Assembly (NCBI RefSeq): GCF_000143145.1
Contig: NC_014313.1
Coordinates: 558,001-622,000 of the forward strand
Length of the DNA: 64,000 nucleotides
Origin: Hyphomicrobium denitrificans ATCC 51888
GTDB taxonomy: Bacteria > Pseudomonadota > Alphaproteobacteria > Rhizobiales > Hyphomicrobiaceae
Direction: 5' to 3'
Below, piece by piece: positions 13,951 to 23,404 of the stretch. The stretch's first letter is position 1. Each line of letters starts with the position of its first letter. The notes beneath the pieces were generated by a model. It worked only from the letters and a program-made list of their open reading frames with translations. It ran no database searches and had not been told where the DNA came from. The position numbers and the translations under genes were made by a program.

Positions 13951-15072
13951 ATGCACGGCACAATTCAGAAAAGAAGTTCTGCTCTCAGCGACCGCCATCG
14001 CGCGTTGGGTTCAGATCTGTCGTCGTCCTGGAACGACATGCCAATTCCGCAGAATTATAACGCCTGCCCTTATGCAGAGACGGAAATCGTCCGCAACAAG
14101 GCCGGCCTATTCGATGTGTCGGCCCTGAAGATGGTCAATGTCGAGGGTCCCGATGCGCTGGCGTTTCTCAATCACTTGCTGACCTCGGACATCTCGAAGG
14201 CGAAGCGCGGCGACTCGCACATCAGCAATATCGTCAACGAAGACGGCGCCCTGATCGATGACGTGCTCGTCTATGTCGATGGCGACGGCAAATACCGCGT
14301 CTCGCACGGCGGCGGTTCGTTCGAAGAAGCCGCTGCGGCGGCGAAAGGCCGTTTCAATGTTACGGTCGCTCGCGACGACGATGTCCATATCCTGTCGCTG
14401 CAGGGTCCGAAATCTCTGGAAGTTCTTGCGCCGCACACGCCGATGAAGCTCGCGGAGCTTCCGTATTTCCATCACGAGAAGACGACGCTGTTCGGGCGCC
14501 CGGTCGAGATCGCGCGCGGCGGCTATTCGGCAGAGCGCGGCTACGAAGTATTCTGCAGCGCGAAGGATGCGGAATTCATGTGGGATTCGATCCTTGCCGC
14601 GGGCAAGGACCAGGGCGTGACGCCGATCTCGTGGTCGTGCCTCGACATCATCCGGGTCGAAGGCGGACTTCTGTTCTTCCCCTTCGACATGACGCATGGC
14701 GACACGACTCCTTGGGAAGTGCGTGCTGATTGGACGGTCGATCTTTCCAAGCCGGACTTCATCGGCAAGAAAGCGCTGACCGCCAAGAAGGGCAAAGAGC
14801 GCTCGCTGATCACGGGCCTGGATGTTTTGCATAGCGAAGCGATTGCCCCGCTGTCCAAAATCTTCTCGGACGGCAAAGAGGTCGGCATCGTCACGAGCAC
14901 GACCTACAGCCAGCATCTGATGAAGTCCTTGGCGATGGCGCAGATCTCGCCCGCCTTCACCAAGCTCGGCACGGAACTTACGATCCGCGACAACGGCCGC
15001 GACTTCACAGCGACCGTGGTCCGCATGCCCTTCTACGACCCGATGCGTCTGAGGACGCACCCTGTCGCTTAG
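13951..15072 (+). CDS. GcvT-like tetrahydrofolate-dependent aminomethyltransferase
   Basis: 373 residues, the normal length of glycine-cleavage T proteins and relatives (DmdA, the C-terminal part of dimethylglycine dehydrogenase). Visible family marks are GLFDVSALKMVNVEGPDA, the folate-site segment EDGALIDDVLVY with the conserved Asp pair, GYSAERGYEVFC and PWEVRADWTVDLSKPDFIGK. No gcvH or gcvP is near, so a role in glycine cleavage is unlikely. Next to a formaldehyde-releasing dehydrogenase it probably loads a one-carbon unit from a methylated amine or formaldehyde onto tetrahydrofolate. GGAGAAG precedes the ATG. The exact donor is unknown. Confidence 0.8.
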   Translation: MHGTIQKRSSALSDRHRALGSDLSSSWNDMPIPQNYNACPYAETEIVRNKAGLFDVSALKMVNVEGPDALAFLNHLLTSDISKAKRGDSHISNIVNEDGALIDDVLVYVDGDGKYRVSHGGGSFEEAAAAAKGRFNVTVARDDDVHILSLQGPKSLEVLAPHTPMKLAELPYFHHEKTTLFGRPVEIARGGYSAERGYEVFCSAKDAEFMWDSILAAGKDQGVTPISWSCLDIIRVEGGLLFFPFDMTHGDTTPWEVRADWTVDLSKPDFIGKKALTAKKGKERSLITGLDVLHSEAIAPLSKIFSDGKEVGIVTSTTYSQHLMKSLAMAQISPAFTKLGTELTIRDNGRDFTATVVRMPFYDPMRLRTHPVA

Positions 15073-15100
15073 CGCGCATTCCTTCCCGTGCGCGCACCTT

Positions 15101-15132
15101 GGCCGGAGGTCAGCGTCCTCCGGTCATTTTTC
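15101..15132 (+). terminator. Rho-independent terminator
   Basis: CCGGAGG pairs with CCTCCGG (15103-15109 with 15117-15123) and is followed by TCATTTTTCGTTTT. It is a standard intrinsic terminator 30 bases after the GcvT-like gene. Confidence 0.75.
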
Positions 15133-15514
15133 GTTTTAGCGTCGGCCGCCCAAATGGTTAGCGGCTGTGGTAACGACCGCCATTCTGAGTGAAATCTGCA
15201 ACACCAGTGGTCGTGGAATAATTCCAGTCTTCTGCCCCGCTACGTGAAGTGAGCGAAAACCCCAACAAAACGCGTGTCTGCGATCCAGATGCGACGTTCC
15301 GGGCGAGGGCGTTTTTCTGCTCTTGTTGTTGACTTATTCTGTAATGTTTATCAGGGTAATTATGCCCGCTCCATGCTCGTCATGGGCCGGGGTCTTCGCC
15401 CGCATCCCGACGAGGGAGGGTGCGTCGAAAACGAGGCAAGCCCGCCCGGTGCGCGATCAGCGCTAGCCAGCCAGCCCGTATCTCAATTCAGGAACAACGG
15501 GGGTTGTTATCGCG
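15133..15514 (+). promoter_or_regulatory. Leader of the heme uptake locus
   Basis: No gene is seen in these 382 bases. An AT-rich stretch around 15325-15365 (TTGACTTATTCTGTAATGTT then TATCAGGGTAAT) is the likely promoter and iron-regulator region for the heme receptor. I could not match it securely to a known Irr, RirA or Fur box. Confidence 0.35.
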
Positions 15515-17794
15515 ATGTGCCGTATCGATAGTTTTTACAGTTCGCCAAGTTTCAGAACGTTCGCTAGATCGCTGTCTCTCGGTCTCTCTGTTGCCGCGCT
15601 GACGGTTGCCGGCGCGGCACACGCGCAGGAGACCGAGCTGCCGGGCATCAACGTTCAGAGCGCTAAGGCCAAGAAGTCGAGCGCTCCCAAGAGCATGCCG
15701 AAACCGAAGCCTGTGCAGGCTGCGGCGCCCGAGCCGGTGGAGGAGGCGCCTGTTGCGCAGAATTCGGGATCGTCGGTGCAGAACCCCGATGCGCCCTACA
15801 ACACGCCTGCCGGCATTAGCGTTGTCACGAGCAACGAACTCTCGACCTACGGCAATGGCGATCTCAACGACGCGTTGCGCTCGCAGCCCGGTACTTTCAC
15901 GCGCATCAGTCCGCAGAACGCCGGTGTTGCCGTCAATATCCGCGGCTTCGAGGGTAACGGCCGTGTCAACATGTCGATCGATGGCGCTCGGCAGAATTTC
16001 CGCTTCCTCGGTCATGAGGCATCTGGATTCGCGTATGTCGATTCCGCTTTGATCGGCGGTATCGATGTTCAGCGCGGTGCGGTGTCGACAGCTGGCGGTG
16101 CGGGTGCGCTGGCCGGTGTCGTCAACATGCGCACGCTCGACGTCGAAGATATTCTGCGGCCGGGTCAGAACTTCGGTGGAATTTCGAAGCTGACTTGGGG
16201 AAGCAATGGACAAGGCTTCTCCGAGATGGGCGCGGCGGCGGCAGCCGTCGGCGGCATCAGTGTCGCTGGTGCGGTGAGCCACAAAAATCCGGACAGCTAT
16301 GAGAATGCCGGCGGCGTTGTGATTCCGGGGACATTCCAGGATCTGACGTCAGGGTTGTTCAAAGTGAACTTGACGCCGGATTCGGAGCAATCGCTTCGCT
16401 TTGGCGGCGTTTTCTACAACAACGACTTCTTCGCCAACTCGTATTTCCAGAACGTTCAGACGCAAACTTACACCGCCAAGTATGCCTTCAATCCGATCGG
16501 GAACGATCTGATCGATTTGCGGGTGAACGGTTACTATAACCACGCTCAAATGCGCTACGGGACGGATGCCAGTCCGACAGTCGGCACACCACCGAAGGGT
16601 ACTTCTTGGGGGCGTGTCGTCGACGATACCGGTATGGGCGCCGACATTACGAATACGTCGCGATTTAATCTCGGTGGTATTCGCGTCAAATCTCAATACG
16701 GCTATGAATTCTATGGCGATGACGTCGATACGTACAATCGCTTTCAGCCGGCATCCGGCGGTGGCGTGAACGGCTCAGGCTGGGCTTCGACGAGCGCGTT
16801 TTTCTCCGAGACCACGTTCTCCAAGAGCATCTTCGACCTGATCGTCGGTCTGCGTTACGACATGTACGGCATAAATGGTTCGGTCAACATCAGTCCCGCT
16901 GCGGGATTGCCCAATCCGCCATTTGTTCCTGGACGCTATGTTTTGGATAAGGACGGCGGCTCGTTCGATCCGAAGGTTACGCTTGCAGCTCAGGTTACGG
17001 ACTGGCTGCAGCCCTACATCACGTATTCGGAATCGATGCGTGCTCCCTCGGTCAGCGAACTGTTTGCGGGTGGAACGCATCCGGGTGCGGCCGGTGTCGG
17101 ATTTGCGCCAAACCCGTTCCTAAATCCCGAAAGTCAGAAAGGCATCGAAGTCGGCGCAAACATCAAGAAAGATGGACTGTTCACGCCTACGGACTCCTTC
17201 CGGTTCAAAGGCGACTACTATCATATGGATGTCGACAACTACATCGCGTCGTGTTCGACGCCACTGCCAGTTGGCAGAGGAACGCAGTACTTCTGTAACA
17301 CACCCGGCAATTCGACGGTCCAGGGTGTCGAACTCCAGGGCATGTATGATGCCGGGTATTTCTTTGCGGGATTGAGCTACACGTATACGCACACCAACTT
17401 GCCGTCGCAGACGGATGGTTTTGGCGCGCATAGCTATGTTCCGGAGCATACAGTCGTCACGTCCGCGGGCGTTCGACTTCTCGATCGCAGGGTGACGCTC
17501 GGCGGCCGCGTTTCCTATTTTTCGGAAAGCGATGTTGGCGAAATCAACGTAGGCGGCTTCTATGCGGGCCGGTACATGCCCGGTTACACGCTGGTCGATT
17601 TCTTCTCGACCTACAAGATTACCGAGAACTTCGAGCTCGGCTTCAATATCGATAACGTCTTCAATGAAGACTATACGCCGGCTCTCACAACCGCGTTCTT
17701 CGATGGTCCGAACTGCTACGGCTCGAATCTTCCGGGCTGCAATTCGACCGGTATGGGCCGCACGTTCTATCTGACAGCGAAGGCACAGTTCTAG
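15515..17794 (+). CDS. TonB-dependent heme/hemoglobin receptor
   Basis: 759 residues. A signal peptide (about residues 1-38, ending AGAAHAQ) is followed by an Ala/Pro/Lys-rich spacer, a plug domain with the TonB-receptor pattern (LRSQPGTFTRISPQ, VNIRGFEGNGRVNMSIDGARQ) and a beta-barrel ending in aromatic Phe (TAKAQF). The plug's FRFLGHEASGF and barrel features such as YITYSESMRAPSVSELFAGG match the HmuR/HasR heme receptor group. It is followed by a heme-degrading monooxygenase and tonB, which supports heme rather than siderophore uptake. It acts in the outer membrane and is likely iron-repressed. Confidence 0.85.
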   Translation: MCRIDSFYSSPSFRTFARSLSLGLSVAALTVAGAAHAQETELPGINVQSAKAKKSSAPKSMPKPKPVQAAAPEPVEEAPVAQNSGSSVQNPDAPYNTPAGISVVTSNELSTYGNGDLNDALRSQPGTFTRISPQNAGVAVNIRGFEGNGRVNMSIDGARQNFRFLGHEASGFAYVDSALIGGIDVQRGAVSTAGGAGALAGVVNMRTLDVEDILRPGQNFGGISKLTWGSNGQGFSEMGAAAAAVGGISVAGAVSHKNPDSYENAGGVVIPGTFQDLTSGLFKVNLTPDSEQSLRFGGVFYNNDFFANSYFQNVQTQTYTAKYAFNPIGNDLIDLRVNGYYNHAQMRYGTDASPTVGTPPKGTSWGRVVDDTGMGADITNTSRFNLGGIRVKSQYGYEFYGDDVDTYNRFQPASGGGVNGSGWASTSAFFSETTFSKSIFDLIVGLRYDMYGINGSVNISPAAGLPNPPFVPGRYVLDKDGGSFDPKVTLAAQVTDWLQPYITYSESMRAPSVSELFAGGTHPGAAGVGFAPNPFLNPESQKGIEVGANIKKDGLFTPTDSFRFKGDYYHMDVDNYIASCSTPLPVGRGTQYFCNTPGNSTVQGVELQGMYDAGYFFAGLSYTYTHTNLPSQTDGFGAHSYVPEHTVVTSAGVRLLDRRVTLGGRVSYFSESDVGEINVGGFYAGRYMPGYTLVDFFSTYKITENFELGFNIDNVFNEDYTPALTTAFFDGPNCYGSNLPGCNSTGMGRTFYLTAKAQF

Positions 17795-17920
17795 TCGCGG
17801 GCAACCGCGGCTGGAGAGGTCGATCGCTGCAAATGTGTTGAGTATCGGCGGGCCGTTGAGCTTGCCGATACGGCGTTTCGGATCGCGATGCGCGGTCCGA
17901 TGTGTAAAGGAGCGGTGACT

Positions 17921-18265
17921 ATGTTTATTGCCATGAACCGGCTGAAGGTCGTGAAGGGCTCGGAGCATGAGTTCGAACAGGTCTGGTTCAATCGCAAAAG
18001 CACGCTCAGCGATGCGCCGGGGTTCGTCGTCTTCCACTTGGTGAAGGGGCCGGAGCGCGACGATCATGTTCTTTATGCATCGCATACCGTCTGGCGTTCG
18101 CGCGCTGACTTCGATGCCTGGACAAAATCCGATCAGTTCCGCCACGCGCATGCAAACGCGGACGGCAAGCAAAAATTCTCTCTGATTTTCGGCCCTGAAT
18201 TCGAGGGTTTCACCGTGCTTCAAGAAGTTACGCCTGAAGGCGCGCGCTTGGTCGACGCCGCCTAA
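17921..18265 (+). CDS. Heme-degrading monooxygenase (IsdG/HmuQ-type ABM domain)
   Basis: 114 residues from the ATG at 17921, preceded by AAAGGAG; this is the standard size for a single antibiotic-biosynthesis-monooxygenase fold. The heme-enzyme residues of the IsdG family are in place: Asn6 (AMNRLKV), the Trp in the HTVWRSRADFDAWT segment and a His in FRHAHANA. It should open the imported heme ring to release iron in the cytoplasm. It sits between the heme receptor and tonB, with only 5 bases to tonB. An upstream start at 17888 is possible but lacks a ribosome site. Confidence 0.88.
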   Translation: MFIAMNRLKVVKGSEHEFEQVWFNRKSTLSDAPGFVVFHLVKGPERDDHVLYASHTVWRSRADFDAWTKSDQFRHAHANADGKQKFSLIFGPEFEGFTVLQEVTPEGARLVDAA

Positions 18266-18270
18266 CTCAC

Positions 18271-19428
18271 ATGCTCCCCCGGACTCGCACAGGTCAGGCT
18301 CAGATGGCTTTTGTGGCCTCCTCCAGTTCCTCGACGCGAAATTTGAATGCGCACGCGCTCGCGCGTGACGCGTCATTGCAGCCGCCGCAGCGGATGCCGC
18401 GAACGCTGACGCTCGTCAGCGCAGACGGCGGCATGCCGATGCTTCCGACTGCGAGACAGGATCGACCGGCGCATGCCGATGTGTCGTCGCCAGCAATCAA
18501 GTTGGCGTCCGTTTCGGACAGTGCTTCGAAGCAACCGCTGAAATGGCTGCGTGCCAGCGCGATCGTCATTTCAATATGCCTGCATACGGCGATCGCTTCG
18601 ACGATGTTCGACTGGTCGGGAAGCGACGATACGTTTGGAACGCTGTCCGATAAGACCGATGCGATCAGCTTGGCGACAGAGCAAACGGTCGTCTTGGAGT
18701 CGATCGAGACGGAACACGTGCAGACAGCATCGGCTGCTTCGGCCGAGTCCCAGGCGGGCAGCGTGCAGGCGGCCGAGTCCGCTCCGCAGCCGCTGACCGA
18801 GGTGAAGGAAGCGGTTGAAGCAACCGAGCCACCGCCGGAGTCGGTCGACGTCGCAGAAGTCGCGCCGTCCGCGGCCCTTCCGACGGACGACCCGCTGCAC
18901 GTCATTCGCGGACAGGCACCACCCGACGAGGTGCACGAGACCAAGGCGATCCAGACTTCGGAAACGATCGAAGAGGTGAAGCCTGCTGAGATCGAGTCGA
19001 AGGAAGTCGCAGAAGAGGATAGCAAGAAGGAAGACGCCGAACGGAAGGAACGGCAGGTTACGGCGCAATCGGCCTCTCGCGCATCAACGGCCGGCAGCAC
19101 GACATCGCGTGCGAGCATGGCGCAGTCCGAGGCTAGCGGTAAAGTTTCAGCAAGCCGCGGAAGCATTCTGAACTATGCGGCGCGCATCCGCGCTATTCTC
19201 TCGCGCAACAAGCCGAGCGGCGATGGATATACGGGCACGACGCGCATTTCATTCGGGCTGACGCCGTCGGGAGAAATACGGTACGCGGAGATCGCAACTT
19301 CATCGGGTAAGGGCAAACTTGATCAGGCGGCGTTAGCGGCGGTTCGAAAGGCCGCGCCGTTTGGCGATCCACCGTCCGGCGCAGCGCCGAACCAGCTTCA
19401 GTTCACGATTCCCTTCTATTTCCGTTAG
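18271..19428 (+). CDS. tonB: TonB-family energy transducer
   Basis: 385 residues. A long Ser/Ala-rich cytoplasmic N-terminus is followed by a single membrane anchor near residues 90-112 (ASAIVISICLHTAIASTMF), with the His of the TonB anchor motif visible. A Glu/Pro/Ala/Lys-rich periplasmic spacer comes next, then a C-terminal TonB domain with YTGTTRISFGLTPSG and a final beta strand. It transmits proton-motive force to the heme receptor and possibly to the copper receptor elsewhere in the window. ExbB and ExbD are not in the window. The start is uncertain: an ATG at 18304 would remove 11 residues of an unusually long cytoplasmic tail. Confidence 0.85.
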   Translation: MLPRTRTGQAQMAFVASSSSSTRNLNAHALARDASLQPPQRMPRTLTLVSADGGMPMLPTARQDRPAHADVSSPAIKLASVSDSASKQPLKWLRASAIVISICLHTAIASTMFDWSGSDDTFGTLSDKTDAISLATEQTVVLESIETEHVQTASAASAESQAGSVQAAESAPQPLTEVKEAVEATEPPPESVDVAEVAPSAALPTDDPLHVIRGQAPPDEVHETKAIQTSETIEEVKPAEIESKEVAEEDSKKEDAERKERQVTAQSASRASTAGSTTSRASMAQSEASGKVSASRGSILNYAARIRAILSRNKPSGDGYTGTTRISFGLTPSGEIRYAEIATSSGKGKLDQAALAAVRKAAPFGDPPSGAAPNQLQFTIPFYFR

Positions 19429-19546
19429 TCTGGCGATGCGTCGCCGACTGATCCCAAGCGCGCGCAAGTGCGTAGAGAAGCGCGATTGCAAATGCGTAGA
19501 AGCTGAGCATGAAAAAGATAACAGGAAACGCTTCGCTGTTGGGCAT
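19403..19546 (-). CDS. Small single-pass membrane protein, antisense to the tonB end
   Basis: A 47-residue reading frame with ATG at 19544-19546 and CGGAG seven bases upstream. The middle (FPVIFFMLSFYAFAIALLYA) is one clean membrane helix, preceded by an acidic residue and followed by a basic, polar tail. It overlaps the last 26 bases of tonB on the opposite strand. I do not recognise the family. The good ribosome site and hydrophobic pattern argue for a real gene, but there is no other evidence. Confidence 0.35.
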   Translation of the reverse strand: MPNSEAFPVIFFMLSFYAFAIALLYALARAWDQSATHRQTNGNRRES

Positions 19547-19739
19547 GGCGCAACTCCGTTTACATCATATGGCTCGTTCCGGACTTGAATGAAGCAGTGC
19601 GATCCGTGGCGAACACGTTCGCGCGGAAAACTTAAAAATAAAACGCAATGGTAACGCGGCGGTTGCAGGCTTCGCTCAGGCGAGACGCCAACCGTGCATG
19701 GCTGACCCAACTACACCGAGCGACGACAGAGTCGGTTCG

Positions 19740-21428
19740 TTAGTTGTTGCGAGGGGGCGGTGCTCGTTTCTGGCGTTTCGGACGGACGTTCTTAGTACGC
19801 TCCGTATCGGACAGACGTTCCATGAAATTTGAAAGCGACCTGGAATTCACGATCGTCAGCAGCGTCAACAGGATCGTCGGGATTAGCACGGCGAGGAATG
19901 CCCAGATCCGCCAGGGGAGAGGTTCATCGGCCCAAGCGAGGACGTTCATACCGAGGAAGCCGGTCACCGTCGTACCGATCAGGCCGAGCGTCGTCACGAC
20001 GGTCAGTCTCGTCATCGTATCGTTCTGCCGGCGCAACGCTTCGTTTTCTAGGAATTCGCTCATTTCCTGAATCTCTTGCCGAATGTCGTCGTAGAGACGG
20101 TCAAGCTCGAGATGCGAGCGGCAGAGTGTGAACAGTTCTCGCGCTTGCGTCTGGTTGCTGACGGAATGGAACCAGTAGCGATGGGTGAAGCGGAGGAATG
20201 TTTCCAGCGCCCGGCGCGACGCCATCCGAAAGGACAGAACGGCGGATTTGTCGTGTGCATCGAGGCGGCTCATGGCTTCGGTGAGCTGGTCGGAAAACAT
20301 CAGCAGCGCGGCTTTGTGAAAATGCGCGAGCAAAAAGACGAGGAAATGCTCGTGCCGGAAACTGTTCTGGCAGCCGTGATTGATGTCGGTGAAAAACGGA
20401 TTGTCGGCGTTGCCGGTGACGACAAGCGTGTGCCCGCAAGACATGTACCGGCTCTCGGGCCATTCGACGCCGTTGTGCTGTCCGTAATAGCGATCGTAGC
20501 AAAAAGCGGATTCGAAGCTGGTGAGATGGCTTTCCGAGAAAGGAAGTTCATCGCAGCTACCGGGGCCTGATGCAAAGGCGAGCCGAACGTAATCGGCGCG
20601 CGTCAGCGCCGTTCCGGCGCTTGCCGCGAGGAAATCCATCTGCGGCATGCGGGAATATTCGAGCTGTTTGTAACGGATCTGTCCGGGGAGATCCGAATGG
20701 TGCGGCACCAAAGGATGCAGCAGGAATTGCCAGTGCGAAGCGACGCGCGCTGAACGCTTCAAACAGACTTGCGCGAGGAATTTCGCCTGATCGTTGTGGT
20801 CTGAAACCGCGAGGACGCCGCCGTCGTTGCCGATGAATTCGACCTTATCGGGACAGTGTCCGCCGGAGCCGTTTTCCTCCCAGTATGCGGGATAGGTTCG
20901 GCCAAGCCGGAACATCAGATCCTGCACGGTGACAAGTGGAAGATCGCTGGCGTGGACCTCGAATGCGAGTATCGCAACGTCGATCTCATAGAAGAAGTAG
21001 AGATCGATGTGCGTTACGTCGAGTTCGAGTGGGGCTGCGCCTGCGCTGAGCGTGATGCGGATTTTGGCAACGTCGCTTCGGCGGAAGGCTTTGATTGGGC
21101 TTTCGGCGCAGACCGAACCCGGTTTGCCGCGGCCGCTGCCGTAGAGCAGCCGCTGCACGGGCGGCAGGAACGTCACGAATTCGCTGTAGTGACGCTGCTG
21201 GAAATCTTTGGGATCGCCAGTGAATTCGTCGGCGATTTCATACCAGGGATTGTCCGGGCCGAGCGTCTCCAGGATCGCGGCGTAGTCCTCGACGATCGTG
21301 GCGTTGTTTTCGGGAACGAGCTGGATGGGCCAGAGGAGAATCTGGCGAAACGTCTGAATGCGCTTTTCCGCGACGCCTTGCTGCGTATCCTGACGGATTT
21401 GGTCGGCAGTTCGTACTTCGTCCAGCAT
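19740..21428 (-). CDS. CorA-like divalent metal ion transporter
   Basis: 562 residues. Two C-terminal membrane helices carry the CorA-family GMN signature (VTGFLGMNV), separated by a short loop rich in acidic residues, with a long helical stretch before them (IRQEIQEMSEFLENEALRRQ), as in the CorA cytoplasmic funnel. The N-terminal ~400 residues are much larger than in classical CorA (about 320 in total) and resemble the large CorA-like subgroup. The likely role is Mg2+, Ni2+ or Co2+ flux across the inner membrane. It is a single gene, with a basic RPKRQKRAPPPR tail. Confidence 0.75.
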   Translation of the reverse strand: MLDEVRTADQIRQDTQQGVAEKRIQTFRQILLWPIQLVPENNATIVEDYAAILETLGPDNPWYEIADEFTGDPKDFQQRHYSEFVTFLPPVQRLLYGSGRGKPGSVCAESPIKAFRRSDVAKIRITLSAGAAPLELDVTHIDLYFFYEIDVAILAFEVHASDLPLVTVQDLMFRLGRTYPAYWEENGSGGHCPDKVEFIGNDGGVLAVSDHNDQAKFLAQVCLKRSARVASHWQFLLHPLVPHHSDLPGQIRYKQLEYSRMPQMDFLAASAGTALTRADYVRLAFASGPGSCDELPFSESHLTSFESAFCYDRYYGQHNGVEWPESRYMSCGHTLVVTGNADNPFFTDINHGCQNSFRHEHFLVFLLAHFHKAALLMFSDQLTEAMSRLDAHDKSAVLSFRMASRRALETFLRFTHRYWFHSVSNQTQARELFTLCRSHLELDRLYDDIRQEIQEMSEFLENEALRRQNDTMTRLTVVTTLGLIGTTVTGFLGMNVLAWADEPLPWRIWAFLAVLIPTILLTLLTIVNSRSLSNFMERLSDTERTKNVRPKRQKRAPPPRNN

Positions 21429-21691
21429 CGGCCCACCCGGATGGCAGCGAGGTCAAATCGGGGCAACCCGTATGTCGCTTCTGCGACAGTACCGTGACAG
21501 GGATCGAGCAACTTCAAAACAGCCTGCAGACGATGCAGGCTCTACACCTTAAATTATACATCAACAGCGGGTGGGAAGCGAAGGAGATCTGCGGCTTTGC
21601 TTTCCGTCGCGATAACGGAGGCGAAAAGCAGCAATTTTCAGCGGCGGCTGCAGAGGCGAGATCGAGGGACCGAGCCCGCCTCGAGCCAATC

Positions 21692-22000
21692 TTATTTCTG
21701 CGGAGAACGGTCCGACGTTCCTTCATGCGTCTGCCCCGCGTCCGTACCCGTGTTGCCAGTCGAGCTGGCATTCGGCGTGCGCTCAGGCTCGCGTTTGCCG
21801 GGCGTGCGATCCGACGTTTTGCCTTGGCTTCCGGGCTCGGTATTGACATCACCGCCAGCCGCCGATGGTGTGGTGCTGGACGAAGACGTCGAGGGTTGAG
21901 ACGTCGAGGACGGTGCGTCTGCAGCGGATGCTACAGTCGCGCCAATCAGCAGTGCGCTTGCCGCCCCGGTCAAGGCGACGATTCCGTACTTTCTAAGCAT
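21692..22000 (-). CDS. Small secreted Ser/Thr/Gly-rich protein
   Basis: 102 residues with a clear signal peptide (about residues 1-26, ending ATVASA). The mature part is low-complexity and hydrophilic, rich in Ser, Thr, Pro and Gly. No domain is recognised and the function is unknown. Codon use is biased as in neighbouring genes, so a real exported protein is likely. It stands alone in a 711-base gap between the CorA-like gene and nnrS. Nothing else was seen in 21429-21691 or 22001-22139. Confidence 0.6.
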   Translation of the reverse strand: MLRKYGIVALTGAASALLIGATVASAADAPSSTSQPSTSSSSTTPSAAGGDVNTEPGSQGKTSDRTPGKREPERTPNASSTGNTGTDAGQTHEGTSDRSPQK

Positions 22001-22139
22001 AATAAAACCTCTGGCTGTTTTTGAAGCTAAGAGAGGTACGGCTGCGCGCAGGTGAAAGTTCCCGCGAAACTAAGTTGCAGCGCAATAGAGGGACTTGCGA
22101 AAGTCGCTTATGGCTCGCGCTTTTTTGATCGTTCGCGAC

Positions 22140-23330
22140 CTAAGATGCGCGATGCCACGCTTTTGTGAGCATCGGGCCGTAGTTCAACGCGAAGATGGCG
22201 AAGGCCATCGACCAGCAGATCGCGGATAGCAGCAACAATTCAGAATAGGCCGATGCGATCAACGGTGCGAGCGTGCGCGTCAACGCTGCGAGATTTGCAA
22301 AACAGTAGATCAGCAGCGTCGGGCGGTCGGCGCGGCGCTCGCGGCCTGTGTGGCTGAGCGTCGTGCGGGTCATCATGGCGAGAGTCATGATGCCGATCGC
22401 GCCGGTGGTGAGCGCATGGATTGCCGCCGTCGCGGGTATGTCAGCCGGAAACAGTACCGATGCGCCGAGCATGGCGACGCCAAGCGCGCACCAGAAATAG
22501 GCGAGGTGGAGGATCAGAACCATTCCGTCGCGCGCGGCAATCCATCCTTTCCAGCGCGCCAGGCGGATCAGTAGTCCGATGCCCGCGATCAGCAATAGCG
22601 CGCCGCTGATGTGCGAGTCCGGCAAGGCGACCCACGCCGCGATTGCTGCGGCTGTTGCGACGAGCGAGAACATATCGAAACGCCCGTAGGGTGCGGGCTG
22701 CGATGCGATCTTTCGCTGCGCTATCCAGTTTCGCGTGAAGCTCGGCACGAGACGTCCGCCCATCAGGGCGATGAGGAACGTGATAAGGCCGATCGTCATG
22801 CGCTCCGACACAGGGCCGAGGCCGGGAATGATCGTGCGTGCATGGAAAGCGATGTTGGCGATCGCGAGCAGCGTGATGACGATGGTGGGAGCAACGACAC
22901 GCGAGTTCGTCGCGGCGAGAAGCTCGCGCCAGAGTGCTAGTGAAAACAGAACGAGAAAGGCCGCGTCGACGATAGCGGCTGCGAGTCCGAGCATCGGATA
23001 AGCGAGCATCGCGGCGCGTCCGGCAATCCAGATGGCGACGAGCACGACGATGGGCCGGCCTGCAACGGGATAGTGTCCCGTCCAGTTTGCTCCGGCGATC
23101 GTCATGTAACCGACGATGACGGCCGCCGTGTAGCCGAACAGCATTTCGTGGACGTGCCAGTCGCGCGTAAAGATCGCCGCTGCCGTGTCACCGGCTGCGA
23201 GATAGGACAGCGACCACAGCGGCACCGAAAGCGCCGCCCAGATCGAGGCGAGAAGAAAGAATGGCCGAAATCCGAAACTGAAGAGCGCAGGGCCGCGGTA
23301 GTCGCGCAGAATCTGTGCGGTCGTCTTCAT
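22140..23330 (-). CDS. nnrS: NnrS family membrane protein
   Basis: 396 residues with about 12 membrane helices. NnrS hallmarks are visible: FSFGFRPFFLLAS at the N-terminus, RDWHVHEMLFGY, MGGRLVPSFTRNW and LHLAYFWCALGVAMLG, with conserved histidines that bind heme and copper in studied members. NnrS proteins relieve nitrosative stress or support denitrification in the inner membrane. It is the last gene of the apparent pqqA-led operon, 74 bases after the FmdE-like gene. A second NnrS lies at 62493. Confidence 0.92.
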   Translation of the reverse strand: MKTTAQILRDYRGPALFSFGFRPFFLLASIWAALSVPLWSLSYLAAGDTAAAIFTRDWHVHEMLFGYTAAVIVGYMTIAGANWTGHYPVAGRPIVVLVAIWIAGRAAMLAYPMLGLAAAIVDAAFLVLFSLALWRELLAATNSRVVAPTIVITLLAIANIAFHARTIIPGLGPVSERMTIGLITFLIALMGGRLVPSFTRNWIAQRKIASQPAPYGRFDMFSLVATAAAIAAWVALPDSHISGALLLIAGIGLLIRLARWKGWIAARDGMVLILHLAYFWCALGVAMLGASVLFPADIPATAAIHALTTGAIGIMTLAMMTRTTLSHTGRERRADRPTLLIYCFANLAALTRTLAPLIASAYSELLLLSAICWSMAFAIFALNYGPMLTKAWHRAS

Positions 23331-23404
23331 GGATCGACTCTAGCATCTTCGCAGGCGCAGCGCGAACCGTGGCGGTGTACGACGTACTAATTGCGTTGTC
23401 AGCT

